From contig JALOOK010000272.1 in NCBI GenBank assembly GCA_025454445.1, positions 1 to 6,611 on the forward strand: a DNA stretch of 6,611 nt. Reading direction: 5' to 3'. This DNA comes from Oscillatoria sp. Prado101 (GTDB taxonomy: Bacteria; Cyanobacteriota; Cyanobacteriia; Cyanobacteriales; Oscillatoriaceae). Under the pieces are notes generated by a model that was not told the DNA's origin, searched no databases, and was given only the letters and a program-made list of their open reading frames with translations. The translations under genes were made by a program, and so were the position numbers. Positions 1 through 5,077 of the stretch are shown here, piece after piece. Each line of letters begins with the position of its first letter. Position 1 is the first letter of the stretch.

Positions 1-7
1 GGGGGCC

Positions 8-40
8 AGAAACCGGGTTTCTTTCAGAAACCCGGTTTCT
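8..40. repeat. Cyanobacterial hairpin repeat, copy F (15-bp perfect stem, 3-nt loop)
   Basis: Arms AGAAACCGGGTTTCT (8-22) and AGAAACCCGGTTTCT (26-40) are exact reverse complements around a TTC loop. The preceding GGGGCC and the following TTTCTAC match the flanks of copy E (6470-6502), so this is the same repeat family, cut by the window edge. The CCGGG arm comes first here, the reverse of the other copies, as if the stem centre had been inverted. Its right edge supplies two bases of the stop codon of the leftward small ORF. It could act as a transcript-end hairpin, but no T-tract follows. Confidence 0.85.
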
Positions 41-200
41 ACGCTTTCAGCAGTGCGATTTCGTCTGATAAAAGAGATCCCAGGCATGGGAAGTGCACTT
101 CTTCGCGTTGGAGAAACAAATAAATATCGCTGGCAACCGGTGGTAAGATGGCACCGGCTTGCAGCTCTTTGAGCTTTTGTGTGAGGAATGAATCAAACAT
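39..200 (-). CDS. Small hypothetical protein (53 aa), divergent from glmM
   Basis: On the minus strand an ATG at 200-198 opens 53 codons ending in TAG at 41-39. I do not recognise the family. The product has no membrane segment, begins MFDSFLTQKLKELQAG, and has a mixed, protein-like composition (an Asp-Ile-Tyr stretch, a QREEVHFPCLG stretch, a Leu/Asp/Glu-rich end). The opposite strand reads as unconserved-looking sequence here. An in-frame TGA lies nine codons upstream of the ATG, so the ORF is closed at both ends. Its start codon overlaps the glmM ATG in a shared CATG, leaving no intergenic DNA. No good ribosome-binding site is visible (only a GAGCAGG-like stretch about 10 nt upstream). The stop abuts hairpin F. 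It could be a real small gene, a remnant of a larger one, or chance. Confidence 0.42.
   Translation of the reverse strand: MFDSFLTQKLKELQAGAILPPVASDIYLFLQREEVHFPCLGSLLSDEIALLKA
183..187 (+). promoter_or_regulatory. Probable glmM ribosome-binding site (GAGGA)
   Basis: GAGGA lies 11 nt before the ATG at 199. This supports 199 as the glmM start rather than the in-frame ATG at 148, which has no purine-rich site in the right place. Confidence 0.45.
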
Positions 201-1680
201 GGTACTAATACCTGCTCGAACTCAGGAACAAGCCCAGCTCAACCCGACCCTTTCTTTGACAGAGGGTTCGGCACCACCGGCAAACCGGACGAATATCAAT
301 CCAGCTTGGAACGCCATCGGGCTGCCAGCGACGCCCCTATTTGGGACAGACGGGATTCGCGGGCGTGTGGGAGATATCCTCAGCGCCCCCTTGGCGATGC
401 AAGTTGGTTTCTGGGCGGGCCTGGTACTCAAGGCGCAAGCCCCCAATCCGGGCCCGATTATTGTGGGCCAGGACTCAAGAAACTCCAGCGACATGCTGGC
501 GATGGCCATAGGAGCCGGTCTGACTTCAGCTGGGCTGGAGGTCTGGAACTTGGGGCTGTGCCCGACTCCCTGCGTTGCCTATCTCACGAGTATTTCCGGG
601 GCTGTCGGCGGGGTGATGATCTCGGCTTCCCACAATCCGCCAGAAGATAACGGGATTAAGTTTTTCGGGCCCGACGGCACTAAGCTGCCGGCGTCGCTGC
701 AACAGCAGATTGAAGCGGGCTTGCGGGGGACAGGCAATTTCGCACCGGCACCGGGCAGTTGGGGGCACCAGTACCACCGGCCTGAATTGGTGAGCGATTA
801 CGCGGATATTCTCTGGCGTCCCCTGCTGCCTCAGGTCAGCCTGCGGGGGATGCGCGTCGTTCTGGACTTGGCTTGGGGCGCTGCAGTCTATCTGGCACCG
901 GCGATGTTCAGGGCAATGGGAGCGGAGACGATCTGCTTGCACGACCGGCCCGATGGCAACCGGATTAATGTTGGCTGCGGTTCCACCCATCTCGATCCGC
1001 TGCGCGCTGCAGTCAGAGAACACGCCGCCGATCTGGGATTTGCCTTTGATGGCGATGCCGACCGGGTTTTGGCTGTGGATGGATCGGGCAGGATGGTGGA
1101 TGGCGATTACATTCTCTACCTGTGGGGCAAGACGCTCAAAGAGTGCCAGCAATTGCCCCGCGATCTGATTGTGGCCACCGTGATGGCCAACTTGGGGTTT
1201 GAGAGCGCGTGGAAACAGCTGGGTGGCCAGCTGGTGCGGACGCAGGTGGGCGACCAGTACGTGCAAGCGGAAATGCTGCGCACAGGGGGAATGCTGGGCG
1301 GGGAGCAATCTGGCCACATTCTCTGCCGGCACTACGGGATCACCGGCGACGGGCTGCTGACGGCGCTGCACTTGGCCTCACTGGTGCGGCAGGGCGGCGT
1401 CTCCCTGGCAGAACTGGTGGATGGCAGCTTCCAAACCTATCCCCAACTGCTGCGCAATGTGCGCGTGGAAGACCGGCAGCGCCGGCTTAACTGGCAAAAT
1501 TGCTCTCAACTGCAAGCGGCAATCGCCCGAGCGGAAGCCGATATGGGCGACCAGGGACGGATTTTGGTGCGAGCTTCGGGCACTGAACCGCTGATCCGCG
1601 TCATGGTAGAAGCCGCCAGCGCTGAACTGGCCAACTACTGGACAGAAAATCTCGTGCGAACGGTTGAGCAATATATATAG
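199..1680 (+). CDS. glmM: Phosphoglucosamine mutase GlmM
   Basis: Alpha-D-phosphohexomutase family enzyme converting glucosamine-6-phosphate to glucosamine-1-phosphate, the step before UDP-GlcNAc for peptidoglycan and exopolysaccharide; cytoplasmic. Numbered from ATG 199 (493 aa): the family opening PLFGTDGIRG; the phospho-serine loop ISASHNP with catalytic Ser144; the metal-binding DGDADR with Asp284, Asp286 and Asp288; the sugar-binding GEQSGH at 368-373; and the phosphate-binding RASGTEPLIR at 458-467. GEQSGH and ISASHNP favour GlmM over phosphomannomutase. An in-frame ATG at 148 would add 17 unconserved-looking residues and overlap the leftward ORF, so I prefer 199. The N-terminus is about 45 residues longer than in E. 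coli GlmM. The stop TAG is the first codon of repeat element A, preceded by an ATA codon, so the last residue or residues may be insertion-derived. It is separated by 493 bp from the polysaccharide genes and is probably transcribed separately. Confidence 0.95.
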   Translation: MVLIPARTQEQAQLNPTLSLTEGSAPPANRTNINPAWNAIGLPATPLFGTDGIRGRVGDILSAPLAMQVGFWAGLVLKAQAPNPGPIIVGQDSRNSSDMLAMAIGAGLTSAGLEVWNLGLCPTPCVAYLTSISGAVGGVMISASHNPPEDNGIKFFGPDGTKLPASLQQQIEAGLRGTGNFAPAPGSWGHQYHRPELVSDYADILWRPLLPQVSLRGMRVVLDLAWGAAVYLAPAMFRAMGAETICLHDRPDGNRINVGCGSTHLDPLRAAVREHAADLGFAFDGDADRVLAVDGSGRMVDGDYILYLWGKTLKECQQLPRDLIVATVMANLGFESAWKQLGGQLVRTQVGDQYVQAEMLRTGGMLGGEQSGHILCRHYGITGDGLLTALHLASLVRQGGVSLAELVDGSFQTYPQLLRNVRVEDRQRRLNWQNCSQLQAAIARAEADMGDQGRILVRASGTEPLIRVMVEAASAELANYWTENLVRTVEQYI

Positions 1681-1773
1681 CGGTTTTCATCGAGCGTGAG
1701 GTACTGAGAAACCCGGTAACTTTGGCGAAACCGGGTTTCTGGCACCTGCTTCATCCAACTGAAAACCGCTATA
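1676..1773. mobile_element. MITE-like element A at the glmM stop codon
   Basis: Perfect 14-bp terminal inverted repeats, TATAGCGGTTTTCA (1676-1689) and TGAAAACCGCTATA (1760-1773), flank a core hairpin (1707-1717 with 1730-1740) of the AGAAACCCGGT family; the inner stem is degenerate. Too short to encode a transposase. If the outer TA on each side is a target duplication, as in IS630/Tc1-type elements, the element proper is 1678-1771 and its first three bases are the glmM TAG. It shares a TGAGGTACTGA block and a CATCCAAC block with element B in the same orientation. It could double as the glmM transcript end. Membership of a transposable family is inferred from structure only. Confidence 0.75.
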
Positions 1774-1779
1774 GTGGCG

Positions 1780-1821
1780 TGAGTTTTGGCTTTTAAGGCC
1801 ACCTATCCCACTCAATTTTTT
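1780..1821 (+). terminator. Weak intrinsic terminator candidate after glmM
   Basis: TGAGT (1780-1784) can pair with ACTCA (1810-1814), and inside it TGGC (1787-1790) with GCCA (1798-1801). Six T residues follow at 1816-1821. The stem is interrupted and unequal, so this is only a possible terminator; element A just upstream is a competing one. Confidence 0.22.
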
Positions 1822-1830
1822 GCAATTAAC

Positions 1831-1858
1831 TTGCCATATTAATTTATATTAATAGGAT
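1831..1858 (+). promoter_or_regulatory. Candidate sigma-70-type promoter with phased direct repeat
   Basis: TTGCCA (1831-1836) and TAGGAT (1853-1858) are 16 bp apart; an alternative pair is TTGCAA (1820-1825) with TATATT (1845-1850), 19 bp apart. The octamer ATATTAAT occurs at 1836-1843 and again at 1846-1853, exactly one helical turn apart, across the spacer and -10 region, as an operator might. The tract is much more AT-rich than its surroundings. It would give hpsL a leader of about 300 nt. Prediction by eye only. Confidence 0.3.
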
Positions 1859-2046
1859 AAAAGCTATATTGAAAAAGGAGATAGGGACAAGGCGCAAATT
1901 TTACAACAAGCAGATTAAGAGCAGAAAGGCATAAACCGCCACAGAGGCAAGCTCCGTCTGGCAGCGGTGGGCTGACTGCAGGGCAGAGGCCAAGAGGACA
2001 AGAGAGGTGGTGAGGAGAGGTGGGCCCACCAGAAACCGCGCCTGCC

Positions 2047-2079
2047 AGAAACCAGGTTTCTGAAAGAAACCTGGTTTCT
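2047..2079. repeat. Hairpin repeat copy G, CCAGG/CCTGG variant
   Basis: Arms AGAAACCAGGTTTCT (2047-2061) and AGAAACCTGGTTTCT (2065-2079) are perfect reverse complements around a GAA loop. Same 33-nt architecture as the other copies, but the central CCCGG/CCGGG is replaced by CCAGG/CCTGG, so both arms changed together. No TATAGCGG ends are seen around it, so it stands outside a full MITE-like element. It lies 94 bp before hpsL and would be in its 5' leader if transcription starts near 1865. Confidence 0.85.
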
Positions 2080-2173
2080 TAATATTCGGTTTATTTTGAG
2101 CCGGCGCAACTTTAATGGTTTTGCATCTAAAATCGATGTGGGGGCTGCTCGCTGAAAGCTCAAAACTTCTCTC

Positions 2174-3853
2174 ATGCCCAAAAGTAAGCCGAAATCAAAG
2201 CGGAAATCTAAGAAAGGCAAAGCGCAACCCAGCAGTGACAAGCCACCTCTGAGTAAGAAGGAGGAACAAGCGCAAAAGCGCCAAGCGGCGCGGCAGCGTC
2301 AAGAACTGTTTAAGGTGCTCACTCCGGTGGCGGTGGCGGCGGCAGTGATTGGCCTGTTGCTTTTTGCCGTCAAAGGGCCCGTGCTTGGCGTTGCCGGTGG
2401 GGGCGGCTTGCTGGTGCTGGTACTTTCTTTCAAATATCCCCGGCAGGCTCTGTGGTTTTTCCTCATCTACATGCCCTTCTCTGGCACAATCACCTACAGC
2501 ATTGGCAAGGGGAACGCACTGTTCCAGCTGGCTAAAGATGGTTTCTACTTTCCGGCACTGATCGCACTGGTTCAAGAGTGGAAACGGCGGCGGCTGCCTT
2601 TTATGGTTAACAAACAGCTGGTGACGCCGCTGATGATTTTGCTGACAGTCTCTGTGCTGACTATACTGTTAGTTAACGGCTCGCAGCAGTTCGCTGCCGC
2701 CTGCAGCAGTCTGCCCAATGGCGGCAGGGGTATGCTGTGCCGGGACGGCATGCCCATCCCTCTGGGAATTTTGGGCCTGAAAGTTTTCATGGGATACATT
2801 CCCCTGATTAGTTGCGGTTACCATCTGATCCGGGATAAAAAGGAGTTCCTCTTCCTGACTCGCCTGCACGTGGTTCTGGCCCTGATCTGCTGCGGGCTTG
2901 GTTTTGTCCAGTACCTGTTCCTGGTGACGGGCCGGTGTGTGGGCACCCGAAATCTTACAGGTGACGATCTGTTTAAGGCTACCCTAGATGCTCGGTGTCT
3001 TATAGGCGGCTCTCTCGTCTACAGCCCTCAGGTCGGTATGATCCGTTTGCCGGGGACGTTTGTCGCTCCCTGGCAGTGGGCCTGGTTTCTGATTTCCAAC
3101 ACGTTTTTTACTTTTGCCGCTGCTTTCAGCGATCCGTCACTGTTATGGCAGATTGCCGGTTTTGCCGGTCTGGTATCGGTGTTTGTCAATGCTGTGATCT
3201 CCGGTCAAAGAATCGCTCTCGCCCTCGTGCCGGTATTTGTGGTTATCTTGCTGGTCCTCACCGGCCAAATTGCCAACTTGAAACGGTTTCTGCCGATTGC
3301 GGGGGGACTTGGGGGTCTGGGGGCGATTGCTATGGCCATGTTCCCCCAAGTGATTGCAGAGCGAGTTCAGAGCTTTATCGATCGCTGGAATGCTTCACCC
3401 CCGACGGAGTTTATTGCCAATCAAGCGGAGTTTACCTCGGATGCGGTGGGATTGCTGGGGAAAGGCTTGGGGCGAGCCACAAACTCGGCTCGCATCTTTG
3501 GCAAAACCAAACTGATCGAAACCTGGTTTCCTAAAGTCCTCTATGAACTGGGGCCGATTGGACTGCTGGCGTTTTTGTTTTTTGTGACAGTCCTGACGGT
3601 GGTTACTTTCAAGGTTTACCGCTCGGTAAAAGACAAGAGTTTGCGAAGCTATGGAGCCTGTTTTTGGGTGTTTATCTTATTTATTAGCTACAACACCTAC
3701 TATTACCCCCTAGATGTAGACCCGGTGTCTGTCTATTACTGGCTTTTTGCTGGAGTGATTTTCAAATTGCCAGAACTTGACCGGCTGGAGCGAGAAAAAC
3801 TCCTGGAGGCAGAGCCAGTCACGCTGCCAGCTAAGAAGAAAAAACCTAGGTGA
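2174..3853 (+). CDS. hpsL: HpsL-like polytopic membrane protein of the Wzy/O-antigen ligase type
   Basis: A 559-aa inner-membrane protein with about 11-13 hydrophobic segments (roughly 50-66, 70-86, 92-108, 149-167, 194-216, 229-250, 298-318, 325-342, 347-364, 373-390, 460-479, 494-510, 517-531). A loop at about 391-455 carries a GLLGKGLG motif of the kind seen in the large periplasmic loop of O-antigen ligases and Wzy polymerases. The central block RNLTGDDLFKATLDARC, then YSPQVGMIRLPGTFVAPWQW (residues 259-302), is one I associate with HpsL of the cyanobacterial hormogonium polysaccharide system. Role inferred: polymerising or ligating the gliding polysaccharide. The first about 45 residues are extremely Lys/Arg/Gln-rich and the tail ends in KKKKPR, so both ends are probably cytoplasmic. 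ATG 2174 has no Shine-Dalgarno, common in cyanobacteria. The stop TGA overlaps an in-frame GTG of the next gene's frame (GTGA at 3850). Membrane-family call strong; the symbol is from memory. Confidence 0.8.
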   Translation: MPKSKPKSKRKSKKGKAQPSSDKPPLSKKEEQAQKRQAARQRQELFKVLTPVAVAAAVIGLLLFAVKGPVLGVAGGGGLLVLVLSFKYPRQALWFFLIYMPFSGTITYSIGKGNALFQLAKDGFYFPALIALVQEWKRRRLPFMVNKQLVTPLMILLTVSVLTILLVNGSQQFAAACSSLPNGGRGMLCRDGMPIPLGILGLKVFMGYIPLISCGYHLIRDKKEFLFLTRLHVVLALICCGLGFVQYLFLVTGRCVGTRNLTGDDLFKATLDARCLIGGSLVYSPQVGMIRLPGTFVAPWQWAWFLISNTFFTFAAAFSDPSLLWQIAGFAGLVSVFVNAVISGQRIALALVPVFVVILLVLTGQIANLKRFLPIAGGLGGLGAIAMAMFPQVIAERVQSFIDRWNASPPTEFIANQAEFTSDAVGLLGKGLGRATNSARIFGKTKLIETWFPKVLYELGPIGLLAFLFFVTVLTVVTFKVYRSVKDKSLRSYGACFWVFILFISYNTYYYPLDVDPVSVYYWLFAGVIFKLPELDRLEREKLLEAEPVTLPAKKKKPR

Positions 3854-3880
3854 TCTTTTTGGGGCTGCCGGATTTAGAAT

Positions 3881-3950
3881 CCCAAATCTCCAATCCCAAA
3901 TCCCCAATCCCAAATCCCCAATCCCAAATCCCAAATCCCAAATCCCAAAT
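3881..3950. repeat. STRR: ten tandem heptamers (CCCAAAT/CCCCAAT) ending in the hpsN start codon
   Basis: Ten uninterrupted 7-bp units: CCCAAAT, CTCCAAT, CCCAAAT, CCCCAAT, CCCAAAT, CCCCAAT, then CCCAAAT four times. This fits the short tandemly repeated repetitive sequences long known in filamentous cyanobacteria. The last unit ends at 3950, so its final AT plus G3951 forms the ATG of the next gene. It replaces any Shine-Dalgarno. It fills most of the 95-bp gap between hpsL and hpsN. The frame of hpsN is open through the whole array back to GTG 3850. On the minus strand it reads as nine GGG-or-longer runs with short loops. Confidence 0.93.
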
Positions 3951-4938
3951 GGTAAAGCCTTTGATTTCCGTGATTGTACCCACCTATGGGCGCGAGCAGC
4001 CCCTGCGGGACACTCTAGCTGATGTCCTGAAGCAGGACTACCCGAAATTTGAAGTGCTTGTCGTCGATCAAACCGCCAACCACGAGCCCGAAACTCAAGC
4101 TTACTTGGATGAACTGGCAGCGGCTGGTAAAATACAGCTGTTCCGGGTTGACTGGGCGAGTTTGCCCGGTGCCCGCAACTTTGCGGTGCGCCGAGCGGCG
4201 GGTGAAATTATCCTATTTATTGACGATGACGTTCAGCTCCCTGCGGGCTTTCTAGAAGCTCACGCCCGGAACTATATGGAAAAACCGGCAGTGGGCGCGG
4301 TGGCGGGACGGGTATTCGACCGCATGAAACTCGCTGATTCTAAGGGTGAGCTGACCATCGACTATCTCCCCCCAGAAGCGATGGACCCAGCACTGGCCTG
4401 GTACTATATTGACTTGGTGCATACGGTGAAACCCCAGCAAGTGATATCAGCCAGAGGCTGCAATATGTCTTTTCGCCGAGAGGTTTTTACCAAGTACGGG
4501 CTGGGATTTGACGAGCGGTTCAAGGGCAGTGCGGTGCGGGAAGAGTCCGATTTTTGCCTGCAGTTCCGCAAAACCGGCTACCAGATATGGTACGATCCAC
4601 AAGCCTATCTCATTCACCTGGGCGAGGAAACCGGCGGCTGCCACGACATCAGCACCCGCTCGCCGGAATATCAGATTAACCTCTATCACAATCACTTTGT
4701 CATGGGGTTCAAAAACTTGACCCCCCTCCAGTGCGTGCGTTTTTTTGCCCGCTTGTTCGACTGTCAGGTGCTGGGGCACCCGCCCTGCAACAAAAGTGGC
4801 TCCCCACTCAAAACTTTGGTGCGATCGGGGTTCTACACGATAGGCTTTGCGAAAGCTGTCGCTACTGGGGTACAATCTGCTTGGGACAACGGCCAGATTT
4901 ACAGCCGGGAAGACGGCGTGAAAATTTCCCCTTTATAG
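3949..4938 (+). CDS. hpsN: GT2-family glycosyltransferase, HpsN-like
   Basis: A 329-aa cytoplasmic, membrane-associated GT-A fold transferase adding a sugar from a nucleotide donor. It opens with the family's first strand ISVIVPTYGRE (residues 6-16), then VVDQT with Asp40 for nucleotide binding. The DDD metal-binding motif is at 92-94 (LFIDDDVQLP), an RGCNMSFRRE acceptor-side segment at 159-168, and an EESD motif at 198-201, the position of the usual ED catalytic-base motif. No clear transmembrane segment. ATG 3949 is chosen because homology starts there; an upstream in-frame GTG (3850) overlapping the hpsL stop would add 33 residues of Pro/Asn/Ser/Gln repeat encoded by the heptamers. The stop TAG is supplied by element B. 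Removing the element would add 15 codons ending on an ATGA overlap with the next gene. GT2 assignment is firm; HpsN is assigned from resemblance and neighbours and is less certain. Confidence 0.82.
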   Translation: MVKPLISVIVPTYGREQPLRDTLADVLKQDYPKFEVLVVDQTANHEPETQAYLDELAAAGKIQLFRVDWASLPGARNFAVRRAAGEIILFIDDDVQLPAGFLEAHARNYMEKPAVGAVAGRVFDRMKLADSKGELTIDYLPPEAMDPALAWYYIDLVHTVKPQQVISARGCNMSFRREVFTKYGLGFDERFKGSAVREESDFCLQFRKTGYQIWYDPQAYLIHLGEETGGCHDISTRSPEYQINLYHNHFVMGFKNLTPLQCVRFFARLFDCQVLGHPPCNKSGSPLKTLVRSGFYTIGFAKAVATGVQSAWDNGQIYSREDGVKISPL

Positions 4939-5033
4939 CGGTTTTCATATTCCTGAGGTACTGAATGAGAAACCCGGTTTCTTAAAGAAACCGGGTTTCA
5001 GAGGCGCACTCCATCCAACAGAAACCCGCTATA
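4934..5033. mobile_element. MITE-like element B at the hpsN stop codon
   Basis: Terminal inverted repeats TATAGCGGTTTTCA (4934-4947) and AGAAACCCGCTATA (5020-5033) match at 12 of 14 positions. The core hairpin is 4968-5000, with 15-nt arms AGAAACCCGGTTTCT and AGAAACCGGGTTTCA (one outer mismatch) and a TAA loop. The left arm shares the TGAGGTACTGA block, and the right arm the CATCCAAC block, with element A in the same orientation. The first three bases inside the presumed TA duplication are the hpsN TAG. It separates hpsN from hpsO and may weaken transcription or translational coupling between them. Confidence 0.8.
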
Positions 5034-5068
5034 TTGTTTAAAAGGATTGGGTTGGGAACGTTTGAAAT

Positions 5069-5072
5069 AAGG
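5069..5072 (+). promoter_or_regulatory. Possible hpsO ribosome-binding site (AAGG)
   Basis: AAGG sits 5 nt before the ATG at 5078, a weak but correctly spaced Shine-Dalgarno. The 44 bases between element B and the ATG contain no recognisable promoter, so expression probably depends on transcription through element B. Confidence 0.3.
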
Positions 5073-5077
5073 TTGAG

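Larger units (their letters stand above)
1774..2173. other. Long non-coding gap between glmM and hpsL
   Basis: No convincing gene. It holds an AT-rich candidate promoter near 1831-1858 and a strong Shine-Dalgarno-like AAAGGAG (1874-1880) with no ATG, GTG or TTG at usable distance. It also holds a 12-bp palindrome GGTGGGCCCACC (2019-2030) and hairpin copy G (2047-2079). The 94 bases directly before the hpsL ATG show no clear -35/-10 pair and no Shine-Dalgarno. A leftward reading frame of 108 codons crosses the region (1915-2241), but it runs through the hairpin and into hpsL and looks fortuitous. Confidence 0.6.

Noticed and set aside
90..101. 12-bp palindrome GAAGTGCACTTC as an operator
   Set aside because: It coincides with four codons (EVHF) of the leftward ORF and has no second copy; chance is adequate.
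148..198. Upstream in-frame ATG extending glmM by 17 residues
   Set aside because: No ribosome-binding site, unconserved-looking residues, and the stretch is better explained by the leftward ORF; ATG 199 has GAGGA upstream.
526..1371. 281-codon open frame antisense to glmM
   Set aside because: Lies wholly inside glmM, has no recognisable domain, and is the expected shadow of GC-rich codon usage.
2019..2030. GGTGGGCCCACC palindrome as a regulator site
   Set aside because: Single copy, no spacing relation to a promoter; kept only as a mention in the intergenic entry.
1915..2241. 108-codon leftward frame across the hpsL leader
   Set aside because: Runs through hairpin G and the basic hpsL N-terminus, with low-complexity content and no family resemblance.
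3301..3323. Three G5-G6 runs as a coding-strand G-quadruplex
   Set aside because: Only three separated runs, explained by a Gly-rich membrane segment (GGLGGLGA).
3838..3850. A-run at the hpsL end as a programmed -1 frameshift fusing HpsL to HpsN
   Set aside because: A -1 shift there meets TAG at 3847-3849 immediately, so no fusion protein would form.
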